This document shows positions 26,360 through 34,864 of a stretch of DNA of 45,718 nt, piece after piece. The DNA is from JAYZBC01 sp036339375. GTDB lineage: Bacteria; Pseudomonadota; Alphaproteobacteria; MPNO01; UBA2964. Location: the NCBI GenBank assembly GCA_036339375.1, contig JAYZBC010000070.1:1-45718 (forward strand). Reading direction: 5' to 3'. Each line of letters opens with the position of its first letter. Within the stretch, counting starts at the first letter, position 1. Under the pieces are notes generated by a model. That model worked only from the letters and a program-made list of their open reading frames with translations. It did no database searches and was not told where the DNA came from. The translations under genes were made by a program, and so were the position numbers.

Positions 26360-27460
26360 TTACCACTTTTTCTTTTTCCATTTTTCGATTTCAGCTAAAA
26401 GCCAATTCTGAACTTTCTTGTTATCATTTAAAGCCCAGTTAAGAAGTTTGGCTACCGTAGCTCCATCAACAAATTCCGGTGTAAAGCCTAAGGATTTCAT
26501 AGCATCCGCCTTGTATTTTTTATCCTTAGCCAACTTGGAATATGCCTTACGCATGGCGGTAACTGCAGCCTTGGGTGAACCGGGCGGAAGGGTAGTATTT
26601 CTTACCATAGAGCCCTGCAAACTCTGTATCAACTTGATAGCTTCCCACTCCATGCCAGAGGGCATTTTACCATGCTTTTGCTTATAAAGGGCTGAAACTG
26701 TAGGGATCCCTGGAAGATCTGGATAAGCGGAAACACTTCCATCAGCATTAAATTTATCATAATGATAAATTGGGATTGCAATTTTAGTTTTTATCATATT
26801 GGGGACAATGGTTTTAAACCATGCAGCACGGGAGTCACCAAATGCCTGCACTTCGTTCTGCAGAAGTGCTGTCCTTGATTTAGTTGTACCCCGAAAACCG
26901 GTTACCGGATAATGATTGACCCCAAGCATTTGAAAAGTCAAACGCTCCCTCATGTCTTTTGTTCCCGTGATACGAAAACCAGCGATCTTAAAATCTCTGG
27001 GATTTGTTACCTTCCAAATGTCTATGGGTTTATTTAAACCAGGCTTTGTGTCTTTTCTGGCATAAATGATAGATGTACCCCCAACACCCGCAATCCAAGG
27101 GTTTTTGGTAAGGTCAACCCTTAAGGCGGGATCCTTAAGCATCTGGTAGGTATATCCCCCCGAAAAATTACTGACGGTTAACCCATTCGGCTTAGCAATT
27201 TCACCTATATAGTTAATTGCCATCAAGCCACCAGCTCCAGGCATATTTTTAACTATAACTCTGGGGTTACCTTCTATCAAACGTGGTAAATGGCGAGCAA
27301 TCACACGGCCGGAACGGTCTGAACCACCCCCAGGCGCATAATTAATCAGCATCACCACCCTTTTGCCTTTATAAAACGGCTTAGCCTCTATAACCTTGCT
27401 GAACATAAACACAGCTGAGATTACGGCTAAGGACGCAACGACGCGAAATAACACCTTCAT
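26360..27460 (-). CDS. Bug/TctC-family substrate-binding protein of the TTT system (copy 2)
   Basis: 366 residues from the ATG at 27460, which has a perfect GGAGG 5 bases upstream; longer frames starting at 27550 run into the permease gene and are rejected. A signal peptide (KVLFRVVASLAVISAVFMFS) precedes the mature start KPFYKGKRVVMLINYAPGGGSDRSGR, with the PGAGGLMAINY ligand loop of Bug proteins. It lies directly downstream of the TctA-TctB fusion gene, whose stop at 27511 is 50 bases before, so the two form a complete tripartite tricarboxylate transporter. A strong terminator follows at 26326. The ligand is unknown; carboxylates and aromatic acids are usual. Confidence 0.92.
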   Translation of the reverse strand: MKVLFRVVASLAVISAVFMFSKVIEAKPFYKGKRVVMLINYAPGGGSDRSGRVIARHLPRLIEGNPRVIVKNMPGAGGLMAINYIGEIAKPNGLTVSNFSGGYTYQMLKDPALRVDLTKNPWIAGVGGTSIIYARKDTKPGLNKPIDIWKVTNPRDFKIAGFRITGTKDMRERLTFQMLGVNHYPVTGFRGTTKSRTALLQNEVQAFGDSRAAWFKTIVPNMIKTKIAIPIYHYDKFNADGSVSAYPDLPGIPTVSALYKQKHGKMPSGMEWEAIKLIQSLQGSMVRNTTLPPGSPKAAVTAMRKAYSKLAKDKKYKADAMKSLGFTPEFVDGATVAKLLNWALNDNKKVQNWLLAEIEKWKKKKW

Positions 27461-27510
27461 ACCTTCCTCCATCTGTTTACAATTATTGAAACACCTATTC
27501 TTCACCTTAC

Positions 27511-29472
27511 CTAATCCGATATACCAATGTCTATGATTGGAATATGCCATAAAACCGAAATTAACTGATCAAACATCAATTCTAGTATTATAAAAGCGGC
27601 TGCAGATTGTGCCATTGCCATCCACATTTTTTCTTTAGCCCAAAATACAAGAAACAGAAAAATAAATACGCAAAGGGTGATTTTTTGTCCAATGATCAAG
27701 GTTCCCAGAATTACTCCTAATACAATAACAAACATCCAGGCAACACGAATATTGTCTCCATTCCCGGCAGCTACACCTTCATTTTTTTCGGCCATAATTT
27801 TTTTCAAATCGAAAAAAATTGAAGGTCCAACTAAAAGCAAACCCGGAATAGAGAGAACAATCGGAAAAAATGCAGCATCATAAGGCCAGTCAAGAGCTCG
27901 AATTAACGCATAAAGAAACAATACTAAACCCAAAATACCAAGCCCAAGGGATGTTTTCGCACTTTCCTTTTCTGTTCCAATATCCGCTTTAAGTTCAACG
28001 TTAGATCTTTTTCTTTTCCCTATTCCCAGGACCGATGAAATAAATACGGCAACAGCCAGCACCCCTAATACGACTACAATCGGACGGTACAGCCAGGCTA
28101 GTCCATGAGTTTGATAGGAAACATCCATAGCATTTTCCATAATGCGTCCGAGAACAAAACCAAGAACTAGAGGAGGCCTTGGCCAACCGCCTGCCTTCAT
28201 GGCGTAACCCAGCAATCCAAAGCCAAGCAAAAAGTACCAATTGCTCATAACCTGGTTCCCCATCCAGGCACCCATAAAAACAAAAAACATTATGCCCGGA
28301 ACAATGAGATCCCCTCTTACAAAGGTTAATTTACATAGCTGATTTCCCCAGACCATCAGCAATCCCGCGCCAACCACGTTAGCAATTACCAATATCCAAA
28401 TTAGACTAAAGGTAATATCCATTTGGCTAGCCAGCATTTGTGGCCCCGGGACTACGCCCTGAATAACAAAAGCACCCAACATAATGGCCATGGCCGCATT
28501 TCCAGGAATTCCAAAAGCTACCGTTGGAATGAGCACACCACCTTTCATGGCATTATTGGCGGCTTCTGGAGCGATCACTCCACGAACGTCCCCGCTGCCG
28601 AATTGCGACTTATCTTTGCTACTTTGAACGGCATGTCCGTAAGCTACCCAATCAACAATAGATCCCCCAAGCCCTGGAAGGATTCCGATATACATACCGA
28701 TTGCGCATGACCTTAAAACTAACCACCAGTTTTCAAATGCATCGCGGATTCCGCGGCGCATTCCACCTTTAACCTGCTCTTTAGGAACACGTGAAATTGG
28801 CGCGGCACTTACCGCTAAATTAATGACCTCAGGTAGGGCGAATAATCCAAGAACTACAGGGATTAGCGGCAAACCCTCTAAAATGTCGTTCCACCCAAAA
28901 TGGAAACGTGCGACCCCACCCTGAATCGAGTATCCTACAGTTGTTAACAAAAGACCAAACAGAGCGGCCAAAAGGCCTTTCACGACGGAATTTCCACTCA
29001 AGGAGCCAACCATCGTAAGCCCCAAAACCCCAAGCATGACATATTCAGGAGAGGCAAAAGCCATGATAATGGGTTTAACGAGGGGAATAGAGATGCCTAA
29101 CAAAATGGCTCCTAATACGCCGCCAAAAGCAGACACAGAAAAAGCCGCACCAAATGCCCTTGAGGCCTCACCCCGCATGGCCATCGGATAGCCATCAAGT
29201 ATAGTCGCCTGAGACGCCCCTGTCCCGGGAACTCCTAACAAAACAGAAGCAAGGGTGTCGCTTGTAGTAGTAATGGCATACATGCCTAGTAAAAAACAAA
29301 ATGCAGAAGCGCCCGTGATATCGTAGGTAAAGGGCAATAAAATGGCCAATCCCACGACGCCACTTAAACCAGGTGTCGCTCCAAAGAATAAGCCCACGAA
29401 TACACCAGCAAACAACCAACCGATGGCCGGCCATGCCAAAACCAGGGCTAAACCCTGATATACAAAATCCAA
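27511..29472 (-). CDS. TctA-TctB fusion permease, tripartite tricarboxylate transporter
   Basis: 653-residue membrane protein. Residues about 1-500 match the TctA large permease: GLFFGATPGLSGVVGLAILLP, LLGVPGTGASQATILDGYPMA, GILPGLGGSIVDWVAYGHA and GIPGNAAMAIMLGAFVIQG. After a charged linker (about 480-500), the last 150 residues give about four helices with LDWPYDAAFFPIVLSIPGL, fitting a TctB-like small subunit. Normally TctA (about 500) and TctB are separate genes. The start is TTG at 29472, supported by GGGGAGG 5 bases upstream. With the Bug protein at 26360 it forms a complete transporter in one operon. Confidence 0.92.
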   Translation of the reverse strand: MDFVYQGLALVLAWPAIGWLFAGVFVGLFFGATPGLSGVVGLAILLPFTYDITGASAFCFLLGMYAITTTSDTLASVLLGVPGTGASQATILDGYPMAMRGEASRAFGAAFSVSAFGGVLGAILLGISIPLVKPIIMAFASPEYVMLGVLGLTMVGSLSGNSVVKGLLAALFGLLLTTVGYSIQGGVARFHFGWNDILEGLPLIPVVLGLFALPEVINLAVSAAPISRVPKEQVKGGMRRGIRDAFENWWLVLRSCAIGMYIGILPGLGGSIVDWVAYGHAVQSSKDKSQFGSGDVRGVIAPEAANNAMKGGVLIPTVAFGIPGNAAMAIMLGAFVIQGVVPGPQMLASQMDITFSLIWILVIANVVGAGLLMVWGNQLCKLTFVRGDLIVPGIMFFVFMGAWMGNQVMSNWYFLLGFGLLGYAMKAGGWPRPPLVLGFVLGRIMENAMDVSYQTHGLAWLYRPIVVVLGVLAVAVFISSVLGIGKRKRSNVELKADIGTEKESAKTSLGLGILGLVLFLYALIRALDWPYDAAFFPIVLSIPGLLLVGPSIFFDLKKIMAEKNEGVAAGNGDNIRVAWMFVIVLGVILGTLIIGQKITLCVFIFLFLVFWAKEKMWMAMAQSAAAFIILELMFDQLISVLWHIPIIDIGISD

Positions 29473-29637
29473 CTACGCCTCCCCGAAATCAACAAACTTA
29501 CTTCTTTGTTTTACCTAACCACATATTATTGTGGTATTTGATCCTGTTAACAAGCTTTGACAAAATTCTTTAAATTTTACTTTTGAATTATTTAAATAAA
29601 TTGAATACGTTCTTTTAAAATTAGAGAGGAGTCAAAT

Positions 29638-30663
29638 ATGCATGATGTTCTGGAACCTGTTATTGGAAACGGGGTTTGGATGGGGAGTGATCTTGCAAAA
29701 AACAGTGGCTGGAAAATAGAACTCAATGCTCAAAATTTACATGAATTAGAAGGGGCTCTTTCGGTATATAAGAAAAAACAGATCCTTCCCCACCAGATTA
29801 AACCAAAAGATTTTCCGCTTCCTTTACTAAGTTTCCAACTTAAAGTGCTTGCACAAGAAGTCGAGAATGGGTGCGGGTTTGCAGTTATTCGTGGAATACC
29901 TGTCCAAAAATATACGGAAGAAGAGGCTAAAATCATTTCCTGGGGAATTTGTTGCCACTTTGGATTAGCAATTCCGCAAAGCCATCAGGGTGACTGGACA
30001 AATCACGTTCTAGATTTAACCGATGTAGAAAAAACGACAAACCCCGACCTCATTCACGTTATCAAACGCAAAGAATTACGCACGACGCACGTTGGTGGGG
30101 GATTGGCCTTCCACACTGATACCACCGATGTCATTGGCCTTTTTTGCCTACAAAAAGCAAAAACCGGGGGGCAAAGCCGCCTAGCAAGTTCAGGGATGGT
30201 TCACAACCTGATCCTCCAGCATGATCCACAAATGTTGAGGGCCCTGTACGAGGGCTATTACTATATGTCTCACTCTGAAGACAATGAACGGGCCACACCC
30301 CGTGTTTCCTCCAAACGCGTTCCGGTATTTAAGCGCAAGGGGAATGCAATTAACTGTTACTACATCCCGCAAGTCATTCAGCGGGGTATTGACCAGGGAA
30401 AAGTAAAATACAACACAATAGAAAACGAAGCCCGAGAACAAATACAAATAATAGCAAATACCCCTGGCGTCCCTTTCGAAATGACTTTTGAAGCCGGAGA
30501 TCTTCAGTTGGTGAATAACCGAATTTTGTTACACGCAAGAGCAGATTACGAAGATTTTCCAGAACTCGGCCGCCGCCGGCACTTATTTCGACTATGGATG
30601 GCTACAACGGAAGAAATGTCTTCAAAGACCTTCAGAGCCCCTTCGGATCGATTTTCTTATTAA
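29638..30663 (+). CDS. TauD/TfdA-family dioxygenase, gamma-butyrobetaine-hydroxylase-like
   Basis: 341-residue protein. Metal ligands are H159 and D161 (GGLAFHTDTTDV) and H299 (NNRILLHARADY), with R313 or R318 (GRRRHLFRLW) as the 2-oxoglutarate anchor. The long N-terminal extension (about 70 residues before FAVIRGIPVQ) and the AFHTDTTDV context set it apart from the other TauD-like copies and suggest the TfdA/gamma-butyrobetaine dioxygenase branch. A GGAG Shine-Dalgarno lies 9 bases before the ATG. A GMC oxidoreductase follows 62 bases downstream in the same direction, hinting at a shared oxidative pathway. Confidence 0.88.
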   Translation: MHDVLEPVIGNGVWMGSDLAKNSGWKIELNAQNLHELEGALSVYKKKQILPHQIKPKDFPLPLLSFQLKVLAQEVENGCGFAVIRGIPVQKYTEEEAKIISWGICCHFGLAIPQSHQGDWTNHVLDLTDVEKTTNPDLIHVIKRKELRTTHVGGGLAFHTDTTDVIGLFCLQKAKTGGQSRLASSGMVHNLILQHDPQMLRALYEGYYYMSHSEDNERATPRVSSKRVPVFKRKGNAINCYYIPQVIQRGIDQGKVKYNTIENEAREQIQIIANTPGVPFEMTFEAGDLQLVNNRILLHARADYEDFPELGRRRHLFRLWMATTEEMSSKTFRAPSDRFSY

Positions 30664-30725
30664 TAGGATTAATACCAGTTTGTACTTACCAAAAAATTAA
30701 ATTTAAGTTTTGAACCAACTATGAA

Positions 30726-32351
30726 ATGACTTTAAAACATCAAACATTCGATTATATAATTGTAGGAGCTGGGTCAGCCGGCTGTGTACTCGCAAACCGT
30801 TTAAGTAAGGTCCCTTCCAACAAAGTGCTCCTTATTGAAGCTGGGCCCTCTGACGCTCATCCTTTAATCCATCTCCCCATTGGACCAGCACGAGTTATTA
30901 ATCATCCAAAATATGACTGGTGTTATGAAACCGAACCCCAAAAAAATTTAGCAAGCCGTCGAATTCCTTGGCCACGCGGGAAAACACTGGGTGGCTCCTC
31001 CTCTATCAACGGGATGGTTTACATTCGCGGTCATGCACGAGATTATGATCTTTGGGCCCAAAAAGGGCTAACAAGTTGGTCCTATGAAAAAGTACTGCCC
31101 TATTTTATCCGAGCTGAATCCAATACACGTGGGGCAGATAACTTTCATGGAGCGGAAGGGCCCCTTAATGTCACAGATGAAGGGGGTGAACACCCTTTAT
31201 TCTCTGCATTCGTCGAGGCCGGGAAACAGGAAGGATACAAATTAAATCCAGATTTTAATGGGACTGAACAAGAAGGGATTGGCTGTTATCAGTTTACTAT
31301 CCAAAACGGTCGACGAAAAAGTACAGCAGCAACTTATTTAAAAGAGGCCAAAAGGCGTTCCAATTTAAAAATATTGGTAGGTGCTAATACCGAAAAAATT
31401 ACTTTTCAGGAGAAACGGGCTACCGGTATTACCTATCATCACAAAAATCAAAAATGCACTGTTACCGCTAAACGTGAAATCATTCTTGCTTCTGGTGCAA
31501 TAAATTCACCAAAAATTTTAATGTTGTCGGGAATAGGAAATGCTGAACAACTTAAACCCCATGGTATTAACTTAATAAATAATAGTCCGGAAGTCGGTAA
31601 GAATTTACAGGATCATTTGTCGATTAGAAACATGCATGCCTCTAAAATTCCTACCCTCACTGATGAGTTAACCAATTTTCGTCGTAGTGTTTTTGCTGTT
31701 TTACAGGCTATCTTTTTCCGTACAGGCTCCGGTGCAGCTTTTCCTCTAGCTGGCGGGGCTTTCGTAAGAACTAGACCTGAGCAGGAAATGCCAGACATAC
31801 AAATCCATTTTAGTGCTGGGAACTTAATGTCCATTCATAGAAAACCTTTCGCTAAACCTTCACAAGATCATACAAGGCCGGATGCTTTTATGGCCCATGC
31901 GTGCCAATTAAGGCCGGAAAGTCGTGGCGAAATTAATCTAGGGTCGAATGATCCAAATACACCACCAGTTATTCAGCCTAATTATCTTTCCACGGAAAAA
32001 GATAAAATTACCATGCGAGATGCTTTTAAAGTGGTTCGCAGCATAATGAACCAACCAGCTCTTAAAGAATTTAGTAAAGGCGAAATTTGGCCGGGAGCAG
32101 ATGTAAAAAGCGAACATGAAATCGACAATTTTATTGCAGAGGCAGCTAGCACCGTTTTCCATCCTGTTGGCACTTGTCGAATGGGAAAAGATGAAAATGC
32201 GGTGGTGGATGAAACACTTTGTGTAAATGGTGTCCACGGCCTAAGAGTGGTGGATGCCTCAATCATGCCAAGTTTGGTTGGCGGAAATACTAACGCACCA
32301 ACTATAATGATAGCTGAAAAGGCATCTGATATTATTCTTAAAAATATTTAA
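30726..32351 (+). CDS. GMC-family FAD oxidoreductase, choline-dehydrogenase-like
   Basis: 541-residue FAD enzyme. The N-terminal dinucleotide motif (YIIVGAGSAGCVLANRLS, about 10-27) and the GMC signature region PWPRGKTLGGSSSINGMVYIRG are clear. The second signature ASGAINSPKILMLSGIG and the C-terminal FHPVGTCRMGKDENAVVDE and GGNTNAPTIMIAEKASD complete the family. The conserved His of HPVGTCRMG precedes the catalytic His/Asn region. The length is usual for alcohol/choline dehydrogenases. The alcohol substrate is unknown. The flanking TauD-like oxygenase could generate a hydroxylated substrate for it. Confidence 0.92.
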   Translation: MTLKHQTFDYIIVGAGSAGCVLANRLSKVPSNKVLLIEAGPSDAHPLIHLPIGPARVINHPKYDWCYETEPQKNLASRRIPWPRGKTLGGSSSINGMVYIRGHARDYDLWAQKGLTSWSYEKVLPYFIRAESNTRGADNFHGAEGPLNVTDEGGEHPLFSAFVEAGKQEGYKLNPDFNGTEQEGIGCYQFTIQNGRRKSTAATYLKEAKRRSNLKILVGANTEKITFQEKRATGITYHHKNQKCTVTAKREIILASGAINSPKILMLSGIGNAEQLKPHGINLINNSPEVGKNLQDHLSIRNMHASKIPTLTDELTNFRRSVFAVLQAIFFRTGSGAAFPLAGGAFVRTRPEQEMPDIQIHFSAGNLMSIHRKPFAKPSQDHTRPDAFMAHACQLRPESRGEINLGSNDPNTPPVIQPNYLSTEKDKITMRDAFKVVRSIMNQPALKEFSKGEIWPGADVKSEHEIDNFIAEAASTVFHPVGTCRMGKDENAVVDETLCVNGVHGLRVVDASIMPSLVGGNTNAPTIMIAEKASDIILKNI

Positions 32352-32651
32352 AAATTTTAAAAATCAAAATTCAGTTGAACTAAGGTAAAATTAATGGCGG
32401 TACATTTTCGATAAGAAGACTTTGGTTACAAGCCTTTTATATACAAAAGGCCTTCTGCCTCTAAAAGTTTAAAACTTTAATTATTCTGCAGGAAATACAT
32501 TTCTATCTTTTGACGTCACAGAACAAATCCATCAAAATAGTTCTCCAGACCCACGTCCCTTTTCGGGTCAAACACAAAGTTTTTGAATAATGTTTTAAGC
32601 GATATTTTCAAAAGGATGCTTGTTCTTAACATACCCAAGAAAAGAAAAATC
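32352..32651. other. 300-base gap upstream of the LeuC-like gene
   Basis: No gene is seen. A perfect 7-bp inverted repeat, GCCTTTT (32432-32438) and AAAAGGC (32445-32451), with a six-base loop could be a weak terminator of the GMC gene, though no T-run follows. The region probably also contains the promoter for the LeuCD-like pair. No upstream peptide with leucine codons was found. Confidence 0.35.
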
Positions 32652-34052
32652 ATGGCCGGAAAAACTCTTTTCGATAAAGTTTGGGATAGCCACACCGTTA
32701 CAGAAATGGAGGGCGAAACACTAAATTATGTGGACCGCCTGTTCATTCATGAAGGATCGCGCCATTCGTTTTCGATGCTGAATAATAAAAAAATAGAGCC
32801 ATTTCGAGTAGAACAAATTTTTGGATTTGCCGATCATTATATGCCTACGCATACAACCCAAAATGGTATTTCTGATGTTAAAGACAAAGATATCCGTGGA
32901 ATGATCGAATTAATGGAAAAAAATACCGATAAAAACGGCATCCGTCACTTTGGATTTTCCGATCCAAACCAAGGCATTCTCCATGTAGTGCCGCCAGAAC
33001 AAGGTATTTCCCAACCGGGCCTCTTAATCTGTGGAGCAGATTCTCATTCATCAACTCATGGTGCTTTTGGAAATATTTCCTTCGGAATAGGTGCCTCCGA
33101 AGCTGCCCATATCATGGCTACCCAGTGCTTATGGCAACAACGGCCAAAAACCCTTCGGATTAATGTCGAGGGTGTTTTACCCTTTGGCATTTTTGCCAAA
33201 GACGTCATCCTTGGGATTATCTCCAAATTCGGAATTGGTTTTGGTATAGGTCACGCCATCGAATTTTCTGGATCTTGTATCCGAAGCATGACCTTAGAAG
33301 AACGAATGACCATTTGTAATATGACAATAGAAGCTGGAAGTCGGATGGGCCTGATAGCCCCTGATGATACAACCTATGAATATTTGATGGGGCGTCCCTA
33401 TTCCCCCAGTGGAACCGAATGGGAGGAAGCCATCTCATATTGGAAGAGTTTGCCTTCAGACAAGGATGCAATTTTTGATCAAGAAAAAAAATTCAACATT
33501 AACGAACTAAAACCAATGGTAACTTGGGGTACAAATCCGGAAATGTGCTTGCCAATTGATGGAGAAATTCCATCACCAGAAAGTTTTGACAATGAAGATA
33601 AACGTCAGGAAATTGCTTCGGCCCTTGAATATATGGACCTAACTCCTGGTATGTGTCTTTCAGATATAGCAATTGAAAGAGTTTTTATTGGCTCTTGTAC
33701 AAATTCACGGATTGAAGATTTACGCGCTGCAGCTGTTGTTGCCGCAAAGGGTAAGGCAAAAGTGCAAACTTGGGTGGTCCCGGGGTCAAAATCTGTTAAA
33801 CGCCAGGCCGAGGCAGAAGGGCTTGACAAAATTTTTGTGGATTCTGGTTTTGAATGGCGTGAACCAGGTTGTTCACTCTGCACCGCCCTAAATGGTGATC
33901 TGCTGAGAGAAGGACAAAGGTGTGTTTCTACCTCCAACCGAAATTTTAAAGGTCGTCAAGGGCCAAAAGGCAAAACCCATTTAGCTAGCCCTTCCATGGC
34001 AGCTGCAGCGGCCATTACGGGCAAACTCACTGATGTCCGGATGTTAGGCTAG
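32652..34052 (+). CDS. LeuC-like hydro-lyase large subunit (3-isopropylmalate dehydratase family)
   Basis: 466 residues from the ATG at 32652, equal to E. coli LeuC; the TTG at 32583 would add 23 unsupported residues. Three iron-sulfur ligands are placed exactly as in LeuC: Cys349 in FIGSCTNSR and Cys407/Cys410 in EPGCSLC. Other family segments are FADHYMPTH, GADSHSSTHGAFG, GRPYSPSGTEWEEA, VTWGTNPE and STSNRNFKGRQGPKG. With the next gene it forms the heterodimeric [4Fe-4S] isomerase. Biosynthetic leucine synthesis is the default, but no leuA or leuB is adjacent and neighbours look catabolic, so an isomerase for another malate-type substrate is possible. Confidence 0.9.
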   Translation: MAGKTLFDKVWDSHTVTEMEGETLNYVDRLFIHEGSRHSFSMLNNKKIEPFRVEQIFGFADHYMPTHTTQNGISDVKDKDIRGMIELMEKNTDKNGIRHFGFSDPNQGILHVVPPEQGISQPGLLICGADSHSSTHGAFGNISFGIGASEAAHIMATQCLWQQRPKTLRINVEGVLPFGIFAKDVILGIISKFGIGFGIGHAIEFSGSCIRSMTLEERMTICNMTIEAGSRMGLIAPDDTTYEYLMGRPYSPSGTEWEEAISYWKSLPSDKDAIFDQEKKFNINELKPMVTWGTNPEMCLPIDGEIPSPESFDNEDKRQEIASALEYMDLTPGMCLSDIAIERVFIGSCTNSRIEDLRAAAVVAAKGKAKVQTWVVPGSKSVKRQAEAEGLDKIFVDSGFEWREPGCSLCTALNGDLLREGQRCVSTSNRNFKGRQGPKGKTHLASPSMAAAAAITGKLTDVRMLG

Positions 34053-34058
34053 AGAAAA

Positions 34059-34688
34059 ATGGAACCTTTTACTAAAGTTGACGGACTTGCATGCCCATTC
34101 GATCAAATCAACGTGGATACAAATCAAATTTGTCCAACACGTTTTAACAAACTGCCCATTAACGACCCATACTTAAGTAAAGTGTTGTTCCATGATGACC
34201 GCTTTACAAGGGATGGCCTTAAAACAAACACCAAATTTATTTTCAATAAGAAACCCTACAATACCACCGAAATTATTGTTGCCGATCACAATTGGGGGAT
34301 TGGCTCTTCAAGAGAAAGTGCTGTTTACGCCATGAAAGCTTTTGGGATCAAAGCGGTCATCGCCTGCAGTTTCGGAGATATTCACTATAATAATATGACA
34401 AAAAATGGCCTCTGTCCGGTGATATTACCCCATGACAATTGCCAATTTTTGCGGAACCAACTGTCTGATAACGTTGGCGCAAGAATAACAGTCGATCTTG
34501 AAAAACTTCTTGTTATAGGACCTGATGGAACTAAATACGCATTTGAAATGCATCCACTAAAACGGCGATGCCTGCTCGAAGGTTTGGATGATATCGCTTT
34601 GACCACGAAATACATGGAGAAAATTAAAGCTTTTGAAATAGCACACCATAAAGCACGGCCTTTTATGAAGGTAAAATTGTCAAATTAA
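34059..34688 (+). CDS. LeuD-like hydro-lyase small subunit, diverged
   Basis: 209-residue swivel-domain subunit, starting 6 bases after the LeuC-like stop. The phosphate/carboxylate-binding segment reads GIGSSRES (80-87) instead of the usual GCGSSREHA. The specificity loop after NVDTNQICPTRFNKL differs from the usual NVDTDAIIPKQF type. PVILPHDNC and the C-terminal RRCLLEGLDDIALT are conserved. These changes at ligand-contacting positions make a substrate other than 3-isopropylmalate plausible; homologues act on citramalate, homoaconitate or dimethylmalate. Classed with confidence as the small subunit, not as true LeuD. Confidence 0.87.
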   Translation: MEPFTKVDGLACPFDQINVDTNQICPTRFNKLPINDPYLSKVLFHDDRFTRDGLKTNTKFIFNKKPYNTTEIIVADHNWGIGSSRESAVYAMKAFGIKAVIACSFGDIHYNNMTKNGLCPVILPHDNCQFLRNQLSDNVGARITVDLEKLLVIGPDGTKYAFEMHPLKRRCLLEGLDDIALTTKYMEKIKAFEIAHHKARPFMKVKLSN

Positions 34689-34864
34689 GGAGGAGCAAAC
34701 AGCCTTGCCAATTACCAAGTGCCTCATTTTTTACCCCCTTCCGCCTAAAACAGATCAATCGTTTATTTTGAAAAAGGTCTTACTATTCATCTATTGGATT
34801 AAAAGGGCGGGTTTCGGCAAAAGAAAGGGGATGACACCCCCAACTTATTTGTTATCCTTTCTGA

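Noticed and set aside
32432..32451. 7-bp inverted repeat after the GMC gene
   Set aside because: No T-run follows, so it is not called a terminator.
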